The notes under the pieces were generated by a model. The model saw only the letters and a program-made list of their open reading frames with translations, was not told where the DNA came from and made no database searches. Below are positions 9,654 through 17,710 of a stretch of DNA of 64,000 bases, piece after piece. Source of the stretch: JAJPKK01 sp963844635. Its GTDB lineage: Bacteria; Pseudomonadota; Alphaproteobacteria; Rhizobiales; Xanthobacteraceae. A program made the translations under genes and the position numbers. The DNA is taken from contig CAWJPD010000010.1 of the NCBI GenBank assembly GCA_963844635.1, forward strand, positions 1 to 64,000, given 5' to 3'. Position 1 is the stretch's first letter, and each line of letters begins with the position of its first letter.

Positions 9654-10076
9654 TCAATCTTCGAAGACGAAACGCTGTTCGGAAGTGCTATCATCATCGA
9701 ATTGAAACGTCTGGTGGTGGCGCAGCGACCAGGGCAGGATGCCCGATCTTGCCGCAAGGCTAATCTTTTTGCGCGCAGCCAAGGCTGAGAAGCTTGGCGG
9801 CTCCAGTTCTTCTCTGGACCGATCAAACAGAGCGGCGCCCACACTTGCACCAGCTCGGACGAGATCTGCCCTGCTGCTAACCGCGGCGAGGGCAAGGGCT
9901 AGGTCGTAAAGATGGGTCCGTCGGAAACAGAACAACGCCAGCATCGCTCTTAGATGCGGGTCCAATGACGCCGTGACGGAGGTCAGGCCAGCCTTCCCTG
10001 CTTTGTAGACTTCACAAAGCAACACGTCGTCAACGGGGCAGACATCCTCATCGGGCGCGCGTAGGTCGGACCTCAT
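9654..10076 (-). CDS. Conserved hypothetical protein
   Basis: A 140-residue soluble protein. The ATG at 10076 (MRSDLRAPDEDVCP) is chosen because GGAG lies just upstream. The middle has a conserved-looking segment (RTHLYDLALALAAVSSRADL, then VRAGASVGAALFDRSRE) of a kind I associate with uncharacterised Bradyrhizobium proteins. No domain can be assigned. It lies 36 bp upstream of the DUF3096 gene on the same strand. Confidence 0.5.
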   Translation of the reverse strand: MRSDLRAPDEDVCPVDDVLLCEVYKAGKAGLTSVTASLDPHLRAMLALFCFRRTHLYDLALALAAVSSRADLVRAGASVGAALFDRSREELEPPSFSALAARKKISLAARSGILPWSLRHHQTFQFDDDSTSEQRFVFED

Positions 10077-10189
10077 TGCCGGCTCCAAGTAACGGGATTC
10101 GGGAGCATGCCGCTCAAGCTGTTAACGGACGGCTAACCCGCATTTCTCACGAAATTGTTCTTCGTCGTCCTCGACGAGGACGCGCTCCA

Positions 10190-10409
10190 CGCCACCGCCT
10201 CGACAAAAATCCGCAAGCGATGCGTGTGCGCCGCAGACGGTCGAGCTTCCATTCGCCACGCTGAAGATGCGGATGGGCGCGACACACTTTCTGATGAAGC
10301 GACTGAAGAATGTCGCCGCAGAAATGGCGCTGAACGTACTCGGCTAAACCTCACGCGCGTGATGACTAGCGTCGGCGTCAAGCCGCTGCTGGCCGCCATG
10401 CGGGCCTGA
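10190..10409 (+). pseudogene. DDE transposase C-terminal remnant (IS1182/IS4-like)
   Basis: One frame gives TLKMRMGATHFLMKRLKN then VAAEMALNVLG and a stop; the next frame completes it as NLTRVMTSVGVKPLLAAMRA-stop. This is the typical C-terminal end of a DDE transposase family common in rhizobia. A frameshift splits it near 10340. No inverted repeats or upstream catalytic part remain. Confidence 0.65.
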
Positions 10410-10783
10410 GGCCGCGTCTTGGCGCGACCAAATCAGCCCGTGCAGATGACCTCAGGACGCCTTACTAAACCTCGCTGGGCTCGATTCTCGAAATTCCGCA
10501 GGTCGATCAGTTAAATCTTCGCCCACATCATTGCGCACGCAAGCTGGCCGCCGGGTCCCAAGCGGGAGTGTCAGGGGTCTCGACAGGCTGCCTCACACAC
10601 AGCAGGTGTACCTCATTAAGCGGCCCACCCGGGACATTGCTCTACTGGCTCCATTCCCCAGTGGACTGCGTTCGCAACAATCCCACCCCGGCATGTTCCG
10701 GAAAGCTATTGCCTTTAAGCGCCTGACGATACCTGTACCCAGGGCGCAACCGGCGGCATCGTTTTGTTCCTCAACTGAGAGAA
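10410..10783. other. No gene recognised (10410-10783)
   Basis: Stop-rich on both strands, between a transposase remnant and the 3' end of a secreted-protein gene. Nothing identifiable. Confidence 0.35.
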
Positions 10784-11701
10784 TCATAAGAAATCCGGGA
10801 CGACGGCCTCCGGTATGGGCTGGACGGACTGACCCGGAAAGAAGGAGTTCGGATTAGCAGCACAGATTTGCTCCGTCAGTGGACCTTCGGGTGCGCTCGC
10901 CAACTGCGACAGCCGCTCGATCGGAAGCTGATGCACAGCCGCTTCATATTGCCGGAACCGCTGGATTCCGTTCCATGGCGTTGTAAAGGCGCCCGGATCC
11001 TCGACCTGAACACTCGCCTCCAGCACCTTGCCATCCTCGATCAGGTGAAAACGTTCGATCACATGCAGCTGCTTCGTGTGCGGTGTCCCGAATCCGTCCA
11101 CCCATGTCCGCTCATCAATTCCAATGGTGTCGACGACCAGCGTATCGCCTTCGTAATGACCGATAAATTCGCCATACCAGGACGGCTTGACGTACAGGGA
11201 ATGCTTGTCCGTCATGCGGATGTGGCGAACCTCCTGCTTGCTGGACAAGATCATCACGACGACCTTCGGCGTCTGAATGAAATACATCGCCTGGGTCATG
11301 GGTCTGAGCAGGAATGCAGGAACGCCGACGGGCCAGCAGCTCGCCCACGGCGGATTGGCCGGCTTCCCAGCAAGGACCAGCTCGTTACGCTTGCGCACGA
11401 CATCCCTTGCCCAGGCCTGCAAGATCGGACTGCTGAGATCGGCCAGCTGATCAGTCGGCTGCCTCCCGGTCACTCGGAACTCGTCATTGGTGACATAATG
11501 GTGCGCGGGGTCCTGCTGCACCGGGCCGGGACCATTCGCAGGCGGAATGAACTGCCGATTGTAGGCATACCACCCGATTTTAGCAGAAGGGGCGAAATCG
11601 GGTGGCGCAACTTGGGCCATCGTCGAAAAGCTCACGCTACTGGCCAGGCACACCAGATAGGTGATAGCACCCCAGGCGGACCTTCCCGCACGTTTACGCA
11701 T
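10784..11701 (-). CDS. Conserved secreted protein of unknown function
   Basis: A 305-residue protein with a Sec signal peptide (MRKRAGRSAWGAITYLVCLA...STMAQ). The start at 11701 is chosen because GGAGG lies nine bases upstream; two earlier in-frame ATGs overlap the ribosome binding site. The mature part contains FIQTPKVVVMIL, ...VKPSWYGEFIGHYEGDTLVV then DTIGIDE. I associate this pattern with an uncharacterised family of periplasmic proteins found in soil Proteobacteria. No catalytic motif is evident. The gene is intact and isolated, flanked by remnants. Confidence 0.6.
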   Translation of the reverse strand: MRKRAGRSAWGAITYLVCLASSVSFSTMAQVAPPDFAPSAKIGWYAYNRQFIPPANGPGPVQQDPAHHYVTNDEFRVTGRQPTDQLADLSSPILQAWARDVVRKRNELVLAGKPANPPWASCWPVGVPAFLLRPMTQAMYFIQTPKVVVMILSSKQEVRHIRMTDKHSLYVKPSWYGEFIGHYEGDTLVVDTIGIDERTWVDGFGTPHTKQLHVIERFHLIEDGKVLEASVQVEDPGAFTTPWNGIQRFRQYEAAVHQLPIERLSQLASAPEGPLTEQICAANPNSFFPGQSVQPIPEAVVPDFL

Positions 11702-12137
11702 GAGCATCATCCTCCGCGACACAATTTGGTTGATCAATTCCCAGATTAGCAATTTCCTGAGCGGTCACGAAGTGGCCATCGCCCCGGACGCAAGACGGGC
11801 GAACCGGCTCAACTTACTCGGCATGCACTCGTTTTTCCAACAGGTTCATAGGTCACCCTCGGCGGAATCAGTGATCGGCCTATTTCTTGGCTGACCGCCG
11901 GAGTCTCCTGTGTCAGAGAAGCGGGCTTGTTCGGATGGAAAAGGGCAAGCGCGTTGCGGACCAGCCTGTGATGTCAGCCATGACCGTCCCCGCCGTGCTC
12001 GCAGCCATGCGGTGGCTGGACGTGGTGCCCTCCTACCCAACCTTGGCCAAGCGGCGTCCTACGCGGCAGCTCCGATACGAGGGTTGGCGGATGGGAGGTG
12101 CGGAAGGGTTTTACTCCGTCCGTAAGCGCGGACAGGC
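11702..12137. other. No gene recognised (11702-12137)
   Basis: Upstream region of the secreted protein plus about 350 bp without a convincing frame. It ends at the 3' end of the molybdopterin dehydrogenase remnant. Confidence 0.35.
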
Positions 12138-12770
12138 TCATCCTGATTGGGCCTGCCGCAATAAGTCTGCGCGGGTGACGAGCTCACTGAGCCAGGCTTG
12201 TGCCCAGCGCAGGTCCTCCTTCCCGAGCGGAAGCGACCGGATGCGCTTCCCCGTGACCTTAAAGACAGCCTGGGCAATGGCCGGCGCGATCTGCGGGATC
12301 GCCACTTCGCCGACGCCGGAAATCCACTTGTTGTCGGTCTTGAGGAAGCGGATGTTGACCTGCAGCGGATAATCGGCCATGCGCGCTACCTGGTACTCGT
12401 CGAAATTACCCTCGCCAACGCACCCGTCCTTGACCGTGATCTCCTGCCACATCGCATCGCTGAGCGCCCAGGCGATCTGCCCTTCGATCTGCTTGCTCAC
12501 CGAGAGCGGATTGACGAACGAGAAGCCTTCATCAAAGACCACGTCGACGCGCTCGATCCGCAGCAGCCCACCCCCGCTCACAGACACGGTCACCACCTCG
12601 GCGCACAGCGCAACGGTCGCGCGAGTCGGCCGGCGGCGGTCGTCGATCGCGATGCCTTGGGCCCAGCACTCCGGCAATGGGCCGCCCCAGCCGGACATTT
12701 CCGCCACCATGTCCAGTGCCTTGAGCCAGTCTTCACGGTCACGGAGACCGGCGTTCCGGGAGATCGGCTC
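12138..12770 (-). pseudogene. Xanthine dehydrogenase-family molybdopterin-binding subunit, C-terminal remnant
   Basis: The minus-strand frame from about 12765 reads DWLKALDMVAEMSGWGGPLP, then VALCAEVVTVSV, FSFVNPLSVSKQIEGQIAWA, LSDAMWQEITVKDG, NFDEYQVARMADYPLQVNI and ISGVGEVAIPQIAPAIAQAV. This is the C-terminal quarter of the large subunit of isoquinoline 1-oxidoreductase/xanthine dehydrogenase-type molybdenum hydroxylases. Family members are ~700 residues; the rest is missing. Upstream of 12770 the frame is lost. No small [2Fe-2S] subunit is nearby. Confidence 0.75.
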
Positions 12771-12894
12771 ACGTCGGTATATTGCTGGGCGAGCCGCTGC
12801 GTCGCGGCTAGGAGCAACCGGCGGCGCTGGCTAAATTTAGTCTTTGTCTCAGGTCTTTTCTTTAGATCGGAGGGGCCGATGTCACAGCCGTCTG

Positions 12895-13205
12895 CGGACA
12901 GCTTATCGTTCGAATGGAACATCCGATGACCGCTGATGAATTGAGGAAACTTAAGGGGAAGAATCGGGTGTGCTGGCGAGGCAATGCCAATGATGGCGGG
13001 ACCGTCAGCGCACCAAGTTGGTATGCGGTCACGATCGAGTGGGACAATGAGCATGTGGCCACCGTGCACCATGGCGGCATGCACGAAGTTCACCCTGCTT
13101 CCGTGAAGCCAAGACGCGTAAAGTGACAAACGTTGCCATTGTGATACGTGCCCGCGTCTGTCCGTTGCGGAATGGTTGTCGGACTTGGCGATGAACACCG
13201 AGAAA
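12895..13205 (+). repeat. Dispersed ~0.3-kb repeat, copy 1
   Basis: This segment is repeated at about 17005-17337 in the same orientation with many substitutions. The repeat covers the whole small gene at 12914-13126 and extends ~80 bp beyond its stop to a shared GTTGTCxGAxTTGGCGATGAAC block. Because the similarity runs past the gene, it is a DNA duplication rather than only a protein family. Confidence 0.75.
12914..13126 (+). CDS. Small conserved protein, intact member of a duplicated pair
   Basis: A 70-residue protein (MEHPMTADELRKLKGKNRV...) whose core reads NDGGTVSAPSWYAVTIEWDN then EHVATVHHGGMHEV. It is rich in alternating beta-strand residues and looks like a small SH3/KOW-like barrel; that is a guess from pattern only. 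An ATG four codons in (12926) is an alternative start; neither has a strong ribosome binding site. The copy at 17012-17235 is frameshifted. Conservation of the coding core in both copies argues that the protein was under selection. Confidence 0.55.
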   Translation: MEHPMTADELRKLKGKNRVCWRGNANDGGTVSAPSWYAVTIEWDNEHVATVHHGGMHEVHPASVKPRRVK

Positions 13206-13229
13206 AAATATGGCGCTCTCGAAGCCCTC

Positions 13230-13345
13230 CTCTCCACAGCCTACGGCAGTGCCGACGCGCGCCAGCACCGTGCCGGCCTCTCGGCGTTTGAGAGCGAAGC
13301 CATGAAATTATGTGTTTTATCGCTCAGATATCGAGATTCTTCGCT
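13230..13345 (+). pseudogene. YdcF/DUF218 remnant (copy 2)
   Basis: The frame reads RQHRAGLSAFESEAMK followed by a garbled form of the terminal KYLYYRLRY motif seen at 3343. The DNA after it (CTCAGATAT.GAGAT.CTTCGCT) still matches the sequence following copy 1. It abuts the 3' end of the minus-strand CapD-like gene. Confidence 0.5.
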
Positions 13346-13376
13346 TCCGCTGGAGGCTCCCGAGCTGCCTTGGTCG

Positions 13377-14255
13377 TCAGGCATGGGATTCCAGTGCCGG
13401 CCAAGGCAGGCGCGCATCCTTATCAAGGACGCGAATGGCTCGTTGCCGCTTGACTGGCAATGGCGATTTTCCGCGTTCGCCATTCATCGACGATTGATCA
13501 AATCCAAGACGCTCGGCAAGAAAATGGACGACAATGCTGGACGATTCTTCGAGTTCCAGCAGCAGTTCCTTGGCGCGTTGTGAAAGTTTTTCGACTCTCG
13601 CTGCAATAATGATCCTGTCGACGATCACGCCGTGAACCTCGAGGCGCGCCAGAATTGCGGGAAGCTCCTCCGCCCCGCCGAGGATTTCGTTTTGCTGAAC
13701 GCAGCGGCGCCCCTGCATTGAATCTTCTGACAGCACCCCAGCAATGCGGATCTTGTGCGGCGCGACTTCCTGAATCGAGCGCAGGAACAGGTCGGCGATG
13801 GCGTTGACCCCGATAACAAGAATGCTCTCGACGGCATCGGTCGCATAAAACTCAGGGCCGCCGACAACCGACCTCCTCAAATGCGAGAGGCGAACGCAAA
13901 TCCGCGCTGAAACGAGAGCACCGACGATCAGCACGCCTTGCAGAAGAGGTAGCGCGCGAGGCACGCCGTCAAGTCGGCTATAAGCAAAAATGGCTCCGAC
14001 GGCCAATAAGACGATGACGGTCGTCAGTGCGACAATGCGCAGATAATCAACAACCGAACTGTAGCGCCAAAAGCTTTGGCTGACCCCGCCGCCAAGGAAT
14101 ACGGCCCCGGACGTGACCAGCGATACGGTGAAATACGGAAACAGAGCCACCCAGTGGTCCGTGACAAACTCGAAATTGTCGCGGACCAAAAGCGCCAACG
14201 CCGTTGCAAAAGCCACCAGAACGACATCGATCGCGAGCAGGATTCCCCGCCTCAT
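13377..14255 (-). CDS. Truncated CapD/FlaA1-like polysaccharide biosynthesis membrane protein
   Basis: A 292-residue protein beginning MRRGILLAIDVVLVAFATAL at 14255, after a GGGGGGT stretch. Four transmembrane segments follow (to ~residue 125), then a Rossmann-like domain (VESILVIGVNAIADLFLRSI, then IRIAGVLSEDSMQGRRC, EILGGAEELPAILARL, VDRIIIAA). This is the N-terminal half of CapD/WbpM-type nucleotide-sugar epimerase/dehydratases, or of polyprenyl-phosphate sugar transferases, which are usually 450-650 residues. The catalytic C-terminal half is absent. It is therefore probably inactive as an enzyme. Confidence 0.6.
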   Translation of the reverse strand: MRRGILLAIDVVLVAFATALALLVRDNFEFVTDHWVALFPYFTVSLVTSGAVFLGGGVSQSFWRYSSVVDYLRIVALTTVIVLLAVGAIFAYSRLDGVPRALPLLQGVLIVGALVSARICVRLSHLRRSVVGGPEFYATDAVESILVIGVNAIADLFLRSIQEVAPHKIRIAGVLSEDSMQGRRCVQQNEILGGAEELPAILARLEVHGVIVDRIIIAARVEKLSQRAKELLLELEESSSIVVHFLAERLGFDQSSMNGERGKSPLPVKRQRAIRVLDKDARLPWPALESHA

Positions 14256-14635
14256 TGCACACCCCCCTACAATCCCCGCTCTAGGACTAAAGCCCACAGA
14301 ATGGCGAGACTGTGGCAGCTTAGATTGCTGCTTTCTGTTTCCTCGCCATTTCGGAGAGAATGCCGTCACGCGGTTTGGGCATTTCGGTTTGAGGCCGATG
14401 GAAGATCGCCGGAAAGCGGCTAAGCTGCCACAACTAAGTGCGGCTAAAGGCTTCCCCGATATCCCGGCTATCCCCGACAGTTCGGCGACGATTTCGTGAC
14501 GATTTCGGAGGCCTGCATATTACTGAGATGGTTTGGCGATTGCGTCTGATCCCCCTTGCGCGAGGACCGCGCAACAACGAAGACGCGCCCATCGGCAGAT
14601 GTGCCGTGGTCTCCCAGCGCTGCCTCTCTCCTGCG

Positions 14636-14746
14636 CTACGCCAGCAGGGTCAGCAGCCCGGCAAAGAAAAAGCCGCTGAAAAGCAGCAGCCAGTCCCCTC
14701 TATCAAAACCCAGCACGCGTCCCTCTGCCGCGATCTGCGCAAACAT
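14636..14746 (-). CDS. 36-residue single-pass membrane peptide
   Basis: The ATG at 14746 is preceded by AGAGGTGG. It encodes MFAQIAAEGRVLGFDRGDWL and then a hydrophobic stretch LLLFSGFFFAGLLTLLA ending the protein. The acidic/basic head followed by one C-terminal membrane helix, together with a strong ribosome binding site, suggests a genuine small membrane protein. Similar tiny proteins occur in Bradyrhizobium. Function unknown. Confidence 0.5.
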   Translation of the reverse strand: MFAQIAAEGRVLGFDRGDWLLLFSGFFFAGLLTLLA

Positions 14747-14995
14747 AGCCACCTCTGTTTTTACTTGTCGGGCAGTATAGCAGGCAAATCTCGGGAGCAT
14801 GTTGCGCCAGGACAACAGAGCGCAACAAAAGCGTTTCAATCGGCGTCGGAGAATAGCGAACTGCCTTTGCTTTCAGTCCATTGGAAATTTGGGGGATCAA
14901 ATTGCCCCACAATCCCGCCGAGTGTTGCTTCGCCGCATCAGCCGATTGTGCGGGGCAGGAACCCGCGGATCATCGCAGCCACTCAATTTTCTCGA

Positions 14996-15080
14996 GCGAT
15001 AAGATCCTTCGATCTTCACCGCAAAGTGGCGGCGCTTGGCACCCAGGTCATGGTCGAAGCGGTGCCCTCCCTACCCACCG
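14996..15080 (+). pseudogene. YdcF/DUF218 remnant (copy 3)
   Basis: A short frame IRSFDLHRKVAALGTQVMVE then AVPSLPT corresponds to the segment WIFNRELNSVGTQVIVEAVPSPAY (two parts) of the copy at 3003-3343. The DNA is also similar (GGCACxCAxGTCATxGTCGAAGCGGT). The C-terminal part is missing. Confidence 0.5.
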
Positions 15081-15099
15081 AGCACGGCCGAAACAAACT

Positions 15100-15348
15100 T
15101 TAGAGGCCGACCGCCAAATATTGGAAAACTCTGGAGACGGCATGTCCGTCAGGACGCTTTTCAAGGCGAAGTTTACCGGCTCGTGCGAGGCTCGACGCCC
15201 TGTCACGCACCTGTCGCAGGATCAAGCCATACTTTGGAGCGCCATCGCTCTCGCATCGCTCGATGTCGTGCTCGAAATTGCCTCGATAATAGACAAACCA
15301 GTCGCCCCGCTTGAGCGCGTTCAGTCGTTCGATCGTGAAATGATCCAT
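15100..15348 (-). CDS. Small conserved hypothetical protein
   Basis: An 82-residue protein (MDHFTIERLNALKRGDWFVY...) with a GGAGGG ribosome binding site upstream of 15348. The C-terminal half (GLILRQVRDRASSLARAGKL then RLEKR...) looks helical with a basic wing-like end. I have seen similar short proteins in rhizobia without assigned function. It overlaps the tail of the copy-3 YdcF remnant on the other strand only marginally. Confidence 0.5.
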   Translation of the reverse strand: MDHFTIERLNALKRGDWFVYYRGNFEHDIERCESDGAPKYGLILRQVRDRASSLARAGKLRLEKRPDGHAVSRVFQYLAVGL

Positions 15349-15683
15349 CCTTCATGACCCTCCGCCAATCATCGCTTTAGCGTCTATCAAGCCGCGAGAT
15401 CGTGGACGCCAACTGCAAAGGGCCAGCACACGGCAAGCGTCTCGTGAATGCAGCGCTGCAGCGCTCCGCCCATGCCGAGAATCACCGGCTTGGATGCGCT
15501 CGCCGTGGCTGATATTCGTCTGACAGAAGAAAGTACATCGACTCCAATAGCCGTAATGCCTTCCGGTTAGCGACTTGCTACGTCATATCATTGTACGAGA
15601 AATCTGGGCCGCAAATGCGACCCAGATGACCAAATCAAGCCGCCTACGTGGGCTTGGTGCGCCGGAAATCCGACCCACCGCTC
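15349..15683. other. Intergenic, two small hairpins (15349-15683)
   Basis: No gene. Two short stems lie just downstream of the barrel gene's stop: CTGGG...CCCAG at 15604-15625 and AAGCC...GGCTT at about 15637-15655. They may act as a terminator for the minus-strand gene, but there is no clear T-run. Confidence 0.35.
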
Positions 15684-16634
15684 CTACCAGAACTTGTAGT
15701 TCACGCCCACGCGAACAATGTCACCCTCGAAATTAGCCGTCGCCGTCGTCGATGTGGTCACCGTGTGTGTGGTTAGAGTGCGGATGCCGATGCTCGGGAA
15801 AGTGAGCACGGACGGGCTCAGAGCATAGTTCAGTGAGCCAAGGTCGTAATGGAGCCATTCCGTCTTCAGGCTCCAGCCCGGCGCAAAGGCGTATTCCACG
15901 CCAGCACCTGCGGTCCAACCGGTCCGAACCGATGAAGCGGAACCGCTGGCGCCCGTGGGACCGGTGACGATTTGGTTGATGCCAGGGGAATTGGAGCAAG
16001 CCAAGCCGCCCAACACGCATGCTGTGAGGGAGTAATTTGCGTTGGACTCGGCTTCGCCATAGGCAAATCCGCCCGTTCCGTAGACCAGGAGGTGCGGATC
16101 CCACAAGGTGAAGCCCAGTCGGGCGCGCAGGGTACCAAACCAGTCAAGTTTCTGCTCGGCGAAGGCGGAGGCGGTGCTATTGAACGGAATCCCAAAGCCC
16201 GGGGCGATTGGTATGGAGCCCACGCCCGCGCCCGTCGCCGAATTCGACCCCTTAATGTTCGCGCCCTGGAAGTCCGTTTCGATACCGTAGACCGCCCAGC
16301 CCCATTGCCAGTTATAACCAGCCTGGGCGCCGCCGATGAAGCCGTGCGGGTCGGTCACGATCGAGGAGGGAACCGCACCAGCCATCGCCGTGCCGATAGC
16401 GGTCCCGATGGTGTTACCAAACGTTGTCCCCCCAGCTTGGCTGCTCGTTGTACCCAGATCAACCGACTCGGTGCTCCACGAATAACCGGCGTTTCCGCCG
16501 ATATAAAAGCCGCCCCACGTGAACGCCGGAGCCAACAGTGGCGGCGCTTTGTAATACGGTACCGGCAGGTCCGCAGCCATGGCGCCGGGAGCGAATGCGG
16601 TGAACGCAACGCCTGCAAGCAATAGTCTTTTCAT
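15684..16634 (-). CDS. Outer-membrane beta-barrel protein (Omp25/RopB type)
   Basis: A ~316-residue outer-membrane protein with a Sec signal peptide (MKRLLLAGVAFTAFAPGAMA, cleaved before ADLP) and the family hallmark FTWGGFYIGGNAGYSWS. Internal strands include GGAQAGYNWQWGWAVYGIET, then LDWFGTLRARLGFTLWDPHL, WTAGAGVEYAFAPGWSLKTE and WLHYDLG, ending in the C-terminal VRVGVNYKFW with terminal aromatic residue. Such proteins form 8-stranded barrels in the outer membrane of Rhizobiales. A second, shorter member lies at 24161-24966. The gene is intact. Confidence 0.85.
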   Translation of the reverse strand: MKRLLLAGVAFTAFAPGAMAADLPVPYYKAPPLLAPAFTWGGFYIGGNAGYSWSTESVDLGTTSSQAGGTTFGNTIGTAIGTAMAGAVPSSIVTDPHGFIGGAQAGYNWQWGWAVYGIETDFQGANIKGSNSATGAGVGSIPIAPGFGIPFNSTASAFAEQKLDWFGTLRARLGFTLWDPHLLVYGTGGFAYGEAESNANYSLTACVLGGLACSNSPGINQIVTGPTGASGSASSVRTGWTAGAGVEYAFAPGWSLKTEWLHYDLGSLNYALSPSVLTFPSIGIRTLTTHTVTTSTTATANFEGDIVRVGVNYKFW

Positions 16635-17004
16635 CACTGTGCCACTCCCTTAAACAGTTCGAAAAGTACCGTATATCACGTAGAACTAGAAATGCTGTTG
16701 CCGATCCGCCACACTTTCAAAGAATCGGACCATCTTTAAAGATCCTTTAGATTTTATGTCGCGCTGCTTGAAACAGCTGGCAGCCTAAACGACGAAAAGC
16801 CAGGAGACGTATGTTCCGCGGTCGCCACCGGAGTATCTGGCGAACGCGATTTCACGCTTGCGCTGTTGAGCGGCAGCTTGGCTTGCTGCCTATTTCGTCG
16901 CCAAGATGGGGTTGGCGCCTCTGACATCGGCCCATGTGATCCAGCGGAACGACTTGAGACACGTCGTAAATGATGATTACGGCATTTTCCCCCGGCGGCA
17001 GACG
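16635..17004. other. No gene recognised (16635-17004)
   Basis: The left part is the upstream region of the barrel gene and is AT-richer around 16660-16760. No other feature is evident. Confidence 0.35.
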
Positions 17005-17011
17005 GTTCCTC

Positions 17012-17235
17012 ATCGATCGAATTGGAACATCAGATGACGGCCGATGAATTCGAGGAAACTTAGGCGAGGGAATTGGGTGTGTTGGCGAGGCAATGCCAGC
17101 GATGGCGGGACCGTCAGCGCGACAAGTTGGGATGCGGTCACGATCGAGTGGGACAATGGCCATGTGGCCACGGTGCACCATGGCGACATGCGCGAAATCC
17201 ACCCTGGTTCCGCGAATCCAAAGAGCGTAGAGTGA
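17012..17235 (+). pseudogene. Small conserved protein, frameshifted copy (repeat copy 2)
   Basis: The start region encodes LEHQMTADEFEET-stop, then the next frame carries the core: WVCWRGNASDGGTVSATSWD, AVTIEWDNGHVATVHHGDMR and EIHPGSANPKSVE. This is clearly the paralogue of the protein at 12914-13126. One inserted base near 17050 breaks the N-terminus; a downstream ATG at 17044 could still give a 63-residue product. Confidence 0.6.
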
Positions 17236-17710
17236 GCATCGTTGCCATTGGCTGCCATTGCGATGCGTGGCCCCGCGCTATTCGTTGCCGGAGTGGTTGT
17301 CCGAGTTGGCGATGAACGTCGAGAGAAGATGGGTCGTATGTGATCAAGCCAGCCCAGTTTCACACTGATCGGCCACAAGGATAATCGGGATCGAACATAA
17401 CTACGCTGGCCCGCCGGTCTGGTGACGTTGCACGGCGCTCGGCCAGACGAGATCAGCACAGCACCTCATTAAGAAGCCGGCTGTCGAACACTTAATAGCC
17501 GACCCGCGCTCAGGCGAATGGGCGCACTGTACCAACGTGCCGAAATTATTGTACCTGCTGATCTTTAGAGTCGAAGAGCGCGCTGGATTCGCGAGCTAGG
17601 CACCCTTCCCTAGTCACGGCGGAAAATGACCTAACGGTCATTCGTTGATAAGTCGCAGCGAGGGCTTCATGTTGCGGGCCGGAACCTGTCGAGCCGCCGG
17701 CGCGCGCGTC
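17236..17710. other. Tail of repeat copy 2, then no gene (17236-17710)
   Basis: The repeat shared with 12895-13205 runs to about 17337. The rest has no gene. A 7-bp inverted repeat (AATGACC...GGTCATT, 17625-17642) lies 70 bp beyond the stop of the coiled-coil gene and could be part of a terminator or a protein-binding site. Confidence 0.35.

Noticed and set aside
10868..11749. Plus-strand open frame of 293 codons
   Set aside because: Antisense to the secreted protein at 10784-11701, which has a signal peptide and ribosome binding site; the plus-strand product has neither.
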